The translations under genes and the position numbers were made by a program. The notes beneath the pieces are model-generated. The model made no database searches. It was given only the letters and a program-made list of their open reading frames with translations, and had not been told where the DNA came from. 64,000 nt of DNA, from assembly GCA_947490615.1 (NCBI GenBank), contig CANLHK010000005.1, positions 124,001 to 188,000 of the forward strand, written 5' to 3'. The stretch comes from Planctomycetaceae bacterium. GTDB taxonomy: Bacteria > Planctomycetota > Phycisphaerae > Phycisphaerales > SM1A02. Shown one piece after another: positions 16,883 through 29,400 of the stretch (positions within the stretch are counted from its first letter, which is position 1; each line of letters begins with the position of its first letter).

Positions 16883-17443
16883 TCAGCGCAGCGGGCCTTG
16901 GAACTGCACACTTCGAATGCCGCGCAACCACACGGGGCCGCTGCCGTCCGAAGGTTCGAACCACGCCACGAGATCAACCGACTCGACAGGAAGCGTGTCA
17001 CTGCCGCCCGCCTCAAGCAGCGACAGCACGAGTTCATGACACGGTCCTGCAAGAGAATTCGAACGCGCTCCCTGCACGAAGGCCGCATCGAACGACCACT
17101 CACGCAAGGGATCGGGCCCACGCTTGTCGGGCATGCCCGACTCGCCGAGTCGATAGATCGCGAAGTGAAACGCGCCTTCGGCAAAGAGTGGCGAAGGATG
17201 GGGACGCGAGAAGAGATACGCCGTCACCTGCAACGAGTCAGGTCGTTGGTTGCCGTTGGTGTCCGAAGGCTTGGGTGCAAAAGTGATCGCCAGCGCGTTG
17301 GGCTTGGCGGAACTCGGTGGTGCCACAGGATTCGTCGGACGCGGCACAGGTGCCGAGCCATCGGCTGTCGTGATCGTGGTCTGGCACGCAGACAAACTCA
17401 TGCAAAGCACGATCCCGCCGAGCGTCGCAACCGCAGCATTCAC
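16883..17443 (-). CDS. Small lipoprotein translationally coupled to gspD; candidate pilotin
   Basis: A 186-residue predicted lipoprotein of no family I recognise. The leader ends in the lipobox LSAC (Cys20 of MNAAVATLGGIVLCMSLSAC), followed by a Thr/Pro-rich linker to about residue 48. A compact domain follows with TAYLFSRPHPSPLFAEGAFH near 78 and LVAWFEPSDGSGPVWLRGIR near 158. The start is GTG at 17443, overlapping the gspD stop (GTGA, 17440-17443), so the two are probably translated in a fixed ratio. Secretins often need a small outer-membrane lipoprotein (a GspS or PilW-like pilotin) for targeting. Position, size and lipidation fit that role, but the fold is not recognisably that of known pilotins, so the role is inference. 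It is the last gene of the T2SS operon. Confidence 0.7.
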   Translation of the reverse strand: MNAAVATLGGIVLCMSLSACQTTITTADGSAPVPRPTNPVAPPSSAKPNALAITFAPKPSDTNGNQRPDSLQVTAYLFSRPHPSPLFAEGAFHFAIYRLGESGMPDKRGPDPLREWSFDAAFVQGARSNSLAGPCHELVLSLLEAGGSDTLPVESVDLVAWFEPSDGSGPVWLRGIRSVQFQGPLR

Positions 17444-20400
17444 GGCGCCTTCTCCGCGGCTGGATCCTTCTCCGCATCAGGCTGCGTGTCTGAAGCGGGG
17501 TCCTTCTGGTTCACTGGCATCTCAGCCTCGCGCGCGCCATCACCCAGTTGCCCCTTGCCTTCGAGCTGTCCCTTGCGAACTTGCTCAAGCAACGCTGGAG
17601 GTAGCGAGAGTCGCTCAATCCCTTCGCGCGTCAAGTCCAGCGCCTTCGAAGATCCACCAGCGGTCGGCGAGCGCACGACATGCGGCGTGAGCACGATGAG
17701 CAGCTCCGTCTTGGACGAGCTCTCCTTGTACTGTCGGAACAGCGCGCCCAAGAAGGGGATGTCGCCGAGCAAGGGGATCTTCTTGTCGATGCGCTCAAAG
17801 CGATCGCTGATGAGCCCGCCGATCACGACCGTCTGGCCATCCTTCACGGTCACGGTCGTTGTGGCGCGGCGGCGGGTCACGACGGGCGAGCTGAAAAACT
17901 CGGAGATCTGCGTCGTTTGCAGCGAGAGCCTCGAGATCTCAGGTTCGATCTCCATGCGCACGAAACCCTCAGGATTGATCGATGGCGTGACCGTGAGAAT
18001 GATGCCGATTTCCTCCGGCGTCACGCTCGATTGCGCCACATTGCCATTCGACAAGCCTACTGCAGACGGCAGGCGCACCGTCTCGCCGACCTGGATGAAG
18101 CCCTTCGAGTTGTTCTCCACCATGACCGAAGGATTCGAGAGCACCTGCACGCGACTCTGCGAAGCGAGCGCGTTGATGAGCAACTCGAAGTCCTCTGCAC
18201 CGATGGCCACATTGGGCGTGCCCGAGTTGGTGAAGAGCGAGCCAAGCAATTGGTTTCCAGTTCGACCGCCCACGCCAGGAAGGTTGCCCATCCCAGCTGC
18301 AACGCCAAACTCGCCAATCTTGGCGCGGCCGATCTCCATCCCGAGCGAGTCGGTGGTGTCGAGCGAGACCTCGGCGAGCAGCACTTGAATCAAGACCTGC
18401 GGCGGATCAACATCGAGCTCCTGGATGATCTCCTGCACCTTCTCCATGTAGCGCGGACTCGCGTTCACGAGCACGGTGTTGGATTTCTTGTCGCCCACCA
18501 CGGTGACTTCACGCTCAAGCAACTTCGAGGCACTCGGCAATTCATCAGCCGAAAGAGTCTCAAGGATCTTCTTCTGATCTTCGCTCACGAACTCGTTCAC
18601 CACGCGCGCGACCTCGGTCGCGGTTGCGTTCTTGAGCTTGTAGGCAAAGGTGTCGCGCTCGTTGGCCTTCTGCTGATCCAACTCCAACACGACCTTCTCG
18701 ACAAGCTCGAGGTAGTTCGGAGTACCCGACACCAAGAGCGAGTTCGTGCGGTCATCGACGGTGATCGACAACTGCTGGCGACTGTCGGGGACCAGTGTGA
18801 GGTCGGCACCGAGCGTGCCAACTTGCTGCATCGCGGCTGCTGTGGCGTCCGTCGACGCGCCGGTGTCCGCCGCTGGCGCGTCGGTGGTCTCGCGCGGCTT
18901 CAACACATAGAGGCTGCCCTGCTGGCGAAGGTTGAAGAGCTCCTTCAGGAGCCGCGCCATCTGGCTCGCATCGGCGTTGACCATCTTGAAGATGCGGATG
19001 TTCTGGCTTCCACTGGTCGAGCCGTCGAGGTCGTTGACCATCTGTTCGATCAAGGACATGCTGTCGCGCGGCGCGCGCACAATGATGGTGTTGGTGCGCA
19101 CATCAGGCGTGAGCGAGATCGACTGTCGCGTCGCAGCCGAAATCTCCATCTCGGCACCCTGGCTTGGCGCGCCGTCGATTTCACGGAGGTACTTGAGAAT
19201 CGTGGCTTGCTGCCCAGTGCGACCCGCGAGGGAGTTCCCCGAAAGCACCGACTGAATCAGACCGACGGTCTCCTGCACATTCGCGCCCTTGAGCGTGATG
19301 TACTTGATCTCCACCACCGTTTGCGGCTTGGCCTCATCAAGCTGGGCCACGAGCCGACGAATCGCAGCGATGTCCGCTTCGGGTCCGCTGGCCACGATCG
19401 CGTTGAGTCGCACATCGGGCTTCACTTGCACAATCTGTGCGCCGCGACGGCGATTCTCTTCGGTGACATACATCTCTTCGAGCATGCGCGCCATGTCGGG
19501 CGCCGCATTGTTCGCGAGCATGATGACTTCAAACGGCTTGTCGGCAAGCTGGTCCTTCGCCGCCTGCGCGAGCAGATCGACGAGACCCTTGACGACTTCG
19601 TAGTTCTCTTCACTCGAGGCGACGATGAGCGAGTTCGATGCGACATCAGGAACCACCGACACAGCGTCCGATGGAGTTTCCGAAGTTCCCAATGAGGTCG
19701 CGCGCTCCCGCATGAGTTGCTGGATGCGCGGCGCGATGGTTTCAGCACGCGCCGCAGCAAGAGCGAGCACTCGCACGCCGATGGCGGAGTTCGAGGGGAT
19801 CTCGTCGAGCTTGGCGACGATCTGCCGCACCAACGCGCCATCCTCAGGTCCACCCGCGACGAGCAGACTCGAGGTGCGAGGATCGGCGATGACCAAGGGC
19901 TTCACGCGCTTGGCGACTTCAGGTGAGAGCTCGGCATAGCGACGATTGAGAATCTGCGTGATCGCCGTGGTGAGCCGATCAAGGTTGGCCTTCTTGACGG
20001 GCACCACTTCCACCGACGACTCTTCGAGCAACCGCTCGGTGTCGAGGTCCACGAGGAGCGACTTGATGACATCAAACGAATCTGCGCCCGCCGCAATGAG
20101 CAGCTGGTTGGTGCGATCGTCGGCGGTCACGATCACCCGCTCGAGATCCGCCGTTTGCGGCTGGGTCTTCTGCAGGCGATCGACGCGCGCGTCCATGAGG
20201 CGCTGGATGATCGCGGCCAAGCGCGGCGCGCTGGCATTCTTGAGATCCATCACGCGAATCTCGCGGTACTCAGGCGCTACCTTGCGGTCGAGGTTCTTGA
20301 GGATCTCTTCCACGATGGTGAACGACCGCGCGCTGGTCGAGACGACGAGCGAGTTCAGCCGATCATCGGGCACGACGCGCACGCGATCTTCCGAGCGGAT

Positions 20401-23400
20401 CGCCTTGGCCGCAACCTGCTGATCAAAGAGCTGCACCAGCATCGGTCCGATGCGGGACGCGCTGGCGTTCTCGAGCGGATAGATGCGCACGATCGAGCCA
20501 GGCGCTGCCGCCTCGGTGTCGAGTTGGCGAATGAGCTCCTGCATGATCTCGAGGTTTTGCGTGCTGCCTACGAGCACGAGCGAGTTCGTCGCGAGGTCAG
20601 GACGAATCACCAGCTGGCTGAACGGCACGAAGACATCGCTCTCAATCGCCGCCGCAGGTTGATCGGGACGGGCCGCGCGCGCCATGCGAATGCGGGCGAT
20701 CTGCTTCTGCAACGGGCCGCTCTCGGGGAGCTTGGTCGATCCTTCGACGAGTACGGCAAGCAGCGTCTCGGCGAGATCGCGCGCGTCGGCGTACTGCAGC
20801 TTGACGATGCGTGGCTCGATCCAGCCCATCGTCACCGCGGAGTCGAGTCGCTCGCGCAGCACTTCGACGAAGGCCACGGCCTCTTCCTTGCCCGCCACGA
20901 CCACGGTGTTGGTGCGATCATCCACCGAGAGCGCGATGTTCTGTGTCAACGCCTCACCCGTCGCGCCGCTGGCCTGCGCACGCACCTGCGTTCCTGTCAG
21001 GCCGCCGATTTGCTTCCCTTGCACGAAAAGTTCGCGCACGATGCGAGCAAACTGCTGCGCCTGAATGTTGACCAGCGGATAGATGCGAACCACCGCCGCA
21101 TCAGTCACAGGAAGACGATCGAACAGTTGCGCCGCTTCTTCAAGCGCGCGCACATTGTCGGCAGTCGACGCGAGGATGAGGGTGTTGCTCTGCGCATCCG
21201 AGAGGATCTTCACCGGCTTCTGCAGATCAAGCGCGATCGGTGCCGACGCGCCTTCAGGCGTGATGCGCAGTCGCCGCACTTGCTCTTGCAACGCACGCGC
21301 GAGCTCAGCGGGCCGATTGCCCGCACCACCAGCTGCGGGAGTCGCGCCTGCGCCACTGCCCTGCGCCACCATGGCGCGCAGCGTTTCGGCGATGCTCGCA
21401 GCCGCCGCGTTCTTCATGCGGACAATGCGAACCTCCGAGTCCGCCATCGGCGGATCGGCATCGATCGACTTGAGCAGCGAGAGAATCGTGTCACGGTCGG
21501 CGGGGTTCGCCACGATCACCAACGCGCTGCGATTGGCAGCGACCGAAACCTTGAGCGGCTCCGAGATCACCTTGGCCACGCTGTCGACGGGCTGCGCGCG
21601 ATCGAGCCCGATCTCCTCGATGATCTTCTTCGCCGACTCGGGTGGAGTGTTCACGAGATCGATGATGAAGATGCCCTTGGTCGAGTCGGGCGCGAGTGCG
21701 TCCATCTGCTCGACGAGCTCCTTGATCTCCTGGAAGATCGGACCCGTGGAAGCGATGACGAGACTGTTGGCCACCGTGTCGATCTGGATCGACAGCGTGA
21801 GACCTGCCTGACGCGCACGCTGCAGGAACGCCTCACGAATCGCAGCCGCGACGCGCGGTGCAGGCGCCTGCTTGAGTTGGAGCAACTGCACTTGCAGCCC
21901 CTGCTCCGTGGCCTGCTGTTGCAAGGCCTCGGCGATGGCGGCAATCCGCGCGTAGTCCTCTTCCGAGGCGCGCACGATGAGCGCATTACTCGTGGTGTCG
22001 CCGACGATGCGCAGTCCGTTGTCCCGACCCGCTGGGCGACCGTTGCCAAACACGCGCTCGATCGAACGCGCCAGTTGCTCGGGGTTTCCCGAGCGCACAG
22101 GAATGAGTCGCGGCGCAGGAAGCTGCGTGAAGTCGGGCAAATCGAGCTGCGCGATGATCGCATCGATCTTGCGCATGTTCGACGGACTTGCGGCGATGAC
22201 GAGGTTGTTGGAGAACTCGTCGGCGCTCGCGGTCACGAACTCTTCAGGCTTGACCTGCGGCACGATCGGCTGAGGCAGCTGTTGCCCCTGCTGGTTCTGC
22301 TGGATGGGCTGCGGCTTGGGACGAAGATCGTCGAACGCTTCGTTGATCGCGCGCGCAACGCTCTTGGCGTCGGCGTGCTTGAGCGCCACGACGCGCAGTT
22401 GCCGCGAGCCGTCGTACTGCTCGGTGTCGAGCTCTTCGAGCAACTTGCGAATGCCTGGCCACTCGGTCTGCTCGGCTGAGATGACCAGAGAGTTGGTCGC
22501 CTCATCACCGATGATGCGCACGCCCTGCTTGGCGGGCGTGTCCGCGTCGAGTGCGCCCGCACCGTAGAAGTAACTCAGCGCTTCCTGAATACCGCGCGCC
22601 TTACCTTGCTTGAGCGGCACAAACTCGGTGACGCGGCGCTTCACGCTGCGCACATCAATCGCCTTCACCACATCTTCAATGGTGCGGAACTGCTCGGGCG
22701 TCGCCGCCACGATGAGGCGATTCTCCGTCGGATCCGCTTCGATGCGCGGCGCGTCGGCCTTGGCCGTGGTGCCGCCCGAGGAAACAAGACTGCCAAGCGT
22801 GCGCGAAACTTCATCGGCCGCTGCGAACTGCAACGGGATGATGCGGAACTCAATCGCGGCCTTCGCGGGCGATTCTTCGAGTTGCGAAAGCAGCTTCTCG
22901 ATGACGGGATAGCTCTCGGGTGTCGCGGTCACGATGAGCGAGTTGGATCGCGTGTCCGCAAGAATTCGCGCGCTGACTTGCACCGCAGGACGACCTGGCT
23001 CGGTGCGAACCGCGAGACCCTGCGTGCGACCTTTGGCATCGAGTTGCAACGAGCCCGTGAGAATCCGCACAGCCTCGTCCGCCTTGGCGTTCTTCAGGAC
23101 GAAGGTGCGAATGACCGTCTCTTCCGCACTCGCTGGCGCATCGAGGCGCTCGATGAGCGACTTGATCTGACCCAGCTGCAGCGGCGGCGCGGAGGCGATG
23201 ATGCTGTTGGTGCGCACATCAGGCGTGATGCTCACGCCCTGCACAGCACCCGAACCCGAGCGACCACGGAACTGCTCACCGACGATCTTGGCGATGTCGA
23301 CGGCCTGACCTTTGCGCAGCACGATGATTTCGCTCTGGCGCTCACCACCTGTGGCGGGTTGGTCGAGGCGCGTCACGAGATCGCGAATCGTTGAGATCTC

Positions 23401-26400
23401 ATCCGCAGTGCCTGCGACAAGCAGCGCACCGCCCGATGCCGAAGGAACGATCGTCGAGACACTCGCGCCGCCCGATGCCGCAGCACTGCGGTCATCAAGG
23501 AATTGCTTCAAGGTCGACGCGAGCTCGGCAGGAGTCGCGAACTCCACAGGAATCACCGCGCTCTGACGACCATCCTGCACCAGTGTGGTCGTGAGCGAAT
23601 CCAAGAGCGCTTTGATCTCGTTGTGCTGACTGTCGGTGGCACGCACCACCAACTTGCGGCTTCGCACTACGGGAATCACGCGCGATCCACTGCTCGTCTG
23701 CGCCGACTCCCACGGTCGCAGCGAACGCTCGCCGATGGCGTCGCGCACCAGTCCCGCGATCTGTTCGATGTCGCCATGCTTGACCTCATAGATCCGCACG
23801 ACGCGTACATCGCCCTCAGCGGGAACGACATCAATCGCCGTGATGAACTCCGAAGCAAACGCGAAGCGATCGCCACGACCCGCGACCACGATGGAGTTGC
23901 GGCGCTCATCCGCGCGCACACTCACCATGTCGTCCGCACCGCCGCCGCCCATCGAAGCCAGCAGCTGCTCGAGCGAGCTGGTGATCTCCGTCGCTCGCGC
24001 GTGCTGCAGCGCGAACACTTTGAAGTCGAGTGACTTCGCGGTTTCGGGCGCGTCGAAACCCTTGACGAGTTCGCTGATCTCCGCGAAGTCCGCCTCATTG
24101 GCGGTCACAAAGAGCGATGCGCTGCGCCCATCGGCCACGATCGACACTGCGCGCTGCTGACCGCGACCGCGTCCACCGTTGGCAATCTGCAGGCGGTCAT
24201 CAAAGAGTTTCTGCAACGCCGTGGCGACACGCTGCGCGTCGGCGCGTTCGAGTTTGATCTGCTTGATGGCAAACTGCTTGGTGGCGCTGCGATCGATCTC
24301 GGCAATGACCCGACCGATCTCTTCGCGCGCCGACGCATCGGCGCGCACAAGCAGCATGCCCGACGCATCGTCTGCGACAATCTGCGCGCGCTCGCGCATC
24401 GACGGGTTCGCAGCGAACACCACCTTCTCGATGGTGAGCAGAACCTCACTGGGCTTGCCGTTGTTGACCACGATGGTTTCCAACGCAGCGTCGGCGATCG
24501 GACTTGGTGCATCAAGCACGGTGAGCAGGCGCTCAATCTCGGCGCCCGCCTCGGCACCGCCCGCGATGACGATCATGTTGGTTCGATCATCGGCGGCAAA
24601 CTCAGGCACGCTGGTCACGATTCCCTGCGCGCCGAGTGATCGACCTCGCGCAATGAACGCGGTCTGCAAACTGCGCACAACTTCCGCGGCCTTGGCGTGC
24701 TTCAGGGGCACAAGACGAAGCTCTGGAACGGGTGAGCGATCGCTGCGGTCGGCAAACGCCACGAATCGATCGGCAAATGCGACGGCGTCGGGAGCGCCGA
24801 CGACCGTGACCGCGTTGGCGCCACGCTCCGCAAAGACGCGCACGCTGCTTGGATCAAACGCCGCCGACTCGGTCCCGCCGCCATCCTCCGCGAGCGTGAC
24901 GGCCAGCGACTTCATGTGCGCGCCACCACCTTGGGTGAGGATCGAACGCAGCGCCTCGGCGACGCGCTCGGCACCCGTGTTGCGCAGCACGAAACTCTTC
25001 ACCATCACCTGCTGCGGTTGCTGACCACGCGACAACGCCGCGACCAATTGTCCGACCGCTTCGAAGTCGCGATCGTTCGCGACCACAATGAGCGAACGCG
25101 TCTCTTCGTCGGCCACGATGGCGACGCGCTTGGCGAGATCGCCAGGCTGTCCACCCGCGGGCGTGATGCGAGCGACCGCGCCAGTCACGATGGAAGAGAT
25201 CTTGGTGGGATCGGCAGAGGCGGGAAGACGAATGGAACGGATGCGCGAGCCTTCGCCTGGCAGCGACTTTGAGGCCTGCTCGATGAGTTGCATCGCGCGC
25301 TCGATCTCGCGTTGCGAGCCGAGCAAGAGGAGCGAGTTCGATTCCTTATCGACGGCGACGGTCACGCCGCCGCGTTCCGAAGTCGCTTCAGGTTTCGTGG
25401 CGCCCGCCGCTTGCGACTGTGGCGCTCCGGCCGATGCCGCGAGAGGAACTTGCGCAAACACCTGGGTGAGGAACGCAAAACGAGCGGGCAGTGACGGCGG
25501 CCAGCCGAGGTGGTGCTCGGGAGTCCATGTCTGCGTCGCCGTGCTCTTGACTTCGAGATCGTCGGCGGTGAAGTGACGGCTCTGCGCACCACTGGCTGGT
25601 GGCTTGGGCGCGTCGTAGCGCTTGAGCAACTCTTCGACGGTGATGACTTCGATGTCCGCCTCGCCGCCTTGCATCATGCGCCGCAGCAGTCGTGCGATTT
25701 CTTCCGCGTCGCCCTTCGATGGATCAAGCGGAACGCTCTTCAAGCTTCGCGAACTGGCGATCGCAGCGGAATCGAGCCGCGTGACGATGCTCTCGACCAT
25801 GGTGTACTGCTTCTCGGTGGCGCGCACGAGCAGGCTGTTGCTCGCGACATTCACGCGAATCACCGGCGGAGCTTCGGTGCCATCATCGGTCTCGAAGATG
25901 TCCGCGAGACTCTTGGCGACCTCGGCCGCGTCACCGTTCTTCATGGTGATCACGCGCACCGTGCGGTCGTTGCCTTCGTTCTGTCCGACATCGAGTTGAC
26001 GGAGCATCTCTTCGGCAGCATCGAGTGCGGTGGGCGTCGCAGAAATCACCACGGCGTTCAGCCGCTCGTCGGCGATGACGCGCAGCCCGGGCTCAGTGGG
26101 ACTCGGCACGCCGCCGCGGCCACGCGTGGGTTGAGCCATTTCACTGGCGAGCAATTGCTCGACGAGCGGCGCCATCTGCACAGCGCGCGCGCTCTTGAGG
26201 AACACGGTGCGCACCCGCGCCGCGTCGCGAGGTCCACGCATGTCCATGTCGCGAACCGTCTTCTCGATCTCGTCGAGTTGGCTCGGTTCCGCAGCCACGA
26301 TGATGGTGTTGCTCGTGGGCTCAGCGGTGATGGTTGGTTTCGCGCGACCCGGCCGCGACGCCGCGCGCGCAGCGATCGCCTGCTCGATGGCCTTGGCCAC

Positions 26401-29400
26401 CGTCTCGGCGGTTGCTTCGTTCAGTGGATAGACGCGGATCTCCATCGGCGCATCGCCCTCGCGCGCCTTGTCGAGTTGCTCGACCACTTGCGTCGCGATC
26501 GCCATGAGCTCAGCGGGCGCTGTCACGATGACACGCGCGTTGAGCGGATCGGCGACGATCCTCGGCTCCATCACCGCAGCGCCCGCCTTCGCAGCGGACA
26601 CGAGTGCAGCGGGCCATCGCGAACGATCCGATAGGACAGCGGTCAGCGCGCCGACCACGACCTCAGGCGAAACATGCTTGAGTTGAATGACGCGGAAGTC
26701 TGCTTGCGGTGACGCGAACGCCTTGCCATCGAGCTCGCTGAGCAACTCCTTGGCGCGCGCCGTGCCTTCGGCGCTTCCAACCACCACGATCGTGCCCGAC
26801 TGCGGCAGCGCCGAGAGTTCGATCCGCGACACTCCCGCAGAACCGGCGCTCTCAAGAATCCGTCGCGCTTCCTCGACGAGTGCGGCCACGGGCGCCTTGC
26901 TCGGCGTGAACACCAACCATGTGCGTGACGCTGCATCGCCGTCGCGGTCGAGTTCCTTGATGAGTCCCTCGGCGATACTCATGATGCGCGCGGCACCTGA
27001 GACGATGAGCGAGTTGGTGCGCGCGTCGGCCTCGACACGCACCGGCGGGACTTCGACGAGTTGGCCGCGCGTGCGGCGCATGCGCTCAAGCGCCACGCGT
27101 GGATCGGTGTCCTGCTGATCCGCAAGCAAGCGTTGCACCAGTGGTGCGATGCGCGCGCTGTCGGTGTTCTTGAGTGGGAAAGTCTTGGCGTCCACTGAGT
27201 CGAGCGCGGGGCGCTCGTCGAGAGATGCGATGAGTTTGTCGGCCTCGTCGAGGTCGGTCGCTGGACCAACCATGAGAAGCGCGTTCGAACCCGTCGCAGC
27301 GATGACCTTCACCGCGAGCGCTTCGTGCGTCAGCGGATTGGTGCCTGCTGCCAGCGCAGGCGTGAGGCTGGCCGCGACCTCGGTCGCATCGGCGTAGAGC
27401 AACGGACGCACACGCACGATGGGATCGCCCGTCGAGACGCTGCCGTCATCGAGTTGACGAACCAATTCATCGACGACAGGCATGAGCACATCGGGCGCCG
27501 ACACGATGAGGGCGTTGGAGCGGCGATCGGCAGCGATGTCGAGCACGCGCGTCGCGCGACTCGCCAAAGTGGGCTCGATTTCAGCCAAGCGTCCTTCGAG
27601 CGCGCTGCGCACCAATGGTGCGAGCAGCTCGGACTTCGCGCTCTTGAGTTTGAACACGCGCAGAGTCGTCGCAGGCTGTGCCGCGCCCTCGACGCCACGC
27701 ACGACTTGTTCAATGCGTGGGAACACACTCGTCGGCGCGCTCACCACGAGCGTCTTGGACACGGGCTCCACCGTGACGACCGCATTGGTGCCCTCAGGCC
27801 CAAGCTTGCCTGCAGTCGCGAGCTCGCGAATCGTCTTGGCGATGCTTTCGAGATTGCCGTCAGCCAAGCGCCAAGTACGGATCTCTGCCTCAGGCATGGC
27901 CTGGGTGCGATCGAGTTGCTCGACGAGTTTCTCGAAACCCGCCATGCGCGACAACGGCGCGTCGACAATCAGTGAGTTGGTTTGCACATCGGCGCGCACC
28001 ACGACTTCACGCGGCGGCTGCAACTCGGGGCGCGCACGACCACGCGGATCGACGGGGACCGGCGGCGCGGGATACATCTCGTCAATGGTCTTGGCGAGCT
28101 CTGCGGCGCGCGCGACTTTGAGCGAGAAGATGCGGATCTCACGGTCCGATGCCGATTGTCGCGTGGCGCCGTTGAGGTCTTCAACGATCGCCTGAATCTC
28201 AGGCAAGAGGTCAGGATGTGCCGCCACGATGAGCGCGTTGGTCTGCGCTTCCGCGGTGATCTGCACCGGCTTCGCGCCCTTCTCTTCGGGCGTGCGCTGC
28301 GCGTAGGTCTGCATGAGCGCCGTGGCAAGCACCCCCGCGTCGGCGCTGCGCAACTGGAGGATGCGCAACGGCGGCGTCGCTCCCGATGGCACATCGAGGT
28401 TCTTCAACAGCATCGTGAGCAACTCATGCTGCCGCGAATCCGCCGCGACGAGCAAGGAGTTGGTGCGCTCGAGCACTTCGATCACGGGCTCACGCGCGAA
28501 ACCTGAACTCTGTCCGAGGCGACTCGCTGCGAGTCCATCGAGATACACCTTCGCATCAACGGCCTTGGCGAAACCCATGGGGATCACGCGGACATCCGCA
28601 CTCGGACTCGTGGCCACGACAAGTTGTCGGAACGCATCGGAAAAACGCGCGAGCAGTTCATCCTCGCCACTGGCGACGATGGTGCCGTTGGCGACATCGA
28701 TCTCGGTCTCGATCGCAGGTGGTTGTCCTTCGATCGGCTCAAGCGACGCAAGTTTGAGCGCCTTGCCGAGCAGCGTCACCGCATCACCAGCGCCCACATC
28801 GATCACGCGCACGCCGCGCTTGGTGGGAACTGCCTGCAGCTGCTTGAGCAGTTGCTCGGTCTTCTCGAAGGTCATCGAATCGCCTGCCACAATGAGCGTG
28901 CGACTCGTGGGCTCGGTCTGAATCACCACTTCGACGGGCTTCGCGCCATCAAGACCAGGTTTCGCGAGCATGCCGCGCGCGCTGAGATCGCGCAGCGTCT
29001 GCCCGATCCGCTCCATGTCGCCCTTCTCCACGCGATAGGTGCGCAGTTCTGCCTGCGGCGGAAGCGGCGTGCGATCAAGCGTGAGGACCAACTGTTCGAA
29101 GCTCGCGCGTCGTTCCGACGGTGCTTCGACGATGAGTGAGTTCGTCGTGACATCCGCGGTCACGAAGACATCCTTGGGCTTCTGCAGATGTGGCAACGGG
29201 CGACCACGCGCATCGAGTGGCACTGGTGGTGGTGGATAGAGCTTGTCGAGCGCGATGGCGAGGTCGGCCGCCTTGGCAGCCTTGAGCGCCATGACAAAGG
29301 TCTCGCGGGTAGGACCCGATCCGGTGTCACCCGAGCGATTGAGTTCGGCGATGAAGCCCTTGATCTCATCAAACACCGACGCGTGCGCGGTGACAATGAG

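Noticed and set aside
17680..19695. Long plus-strand reading frame (671 codons) opposite the gspD channel domain
   Set aside because: It is the mirror of a high-G+C coding strand. The product is rich in Arg and His with no domain pattern, and the minus strand holds the recognisable secretin.
20155..22479. Plus-strand frame of 774 codons within gspD, and a similar one at 29920-31890
   Set aside because: Both arise from codon bias of the repeated N-domains on the other strand. They show compositional monotony and no independent start signals.
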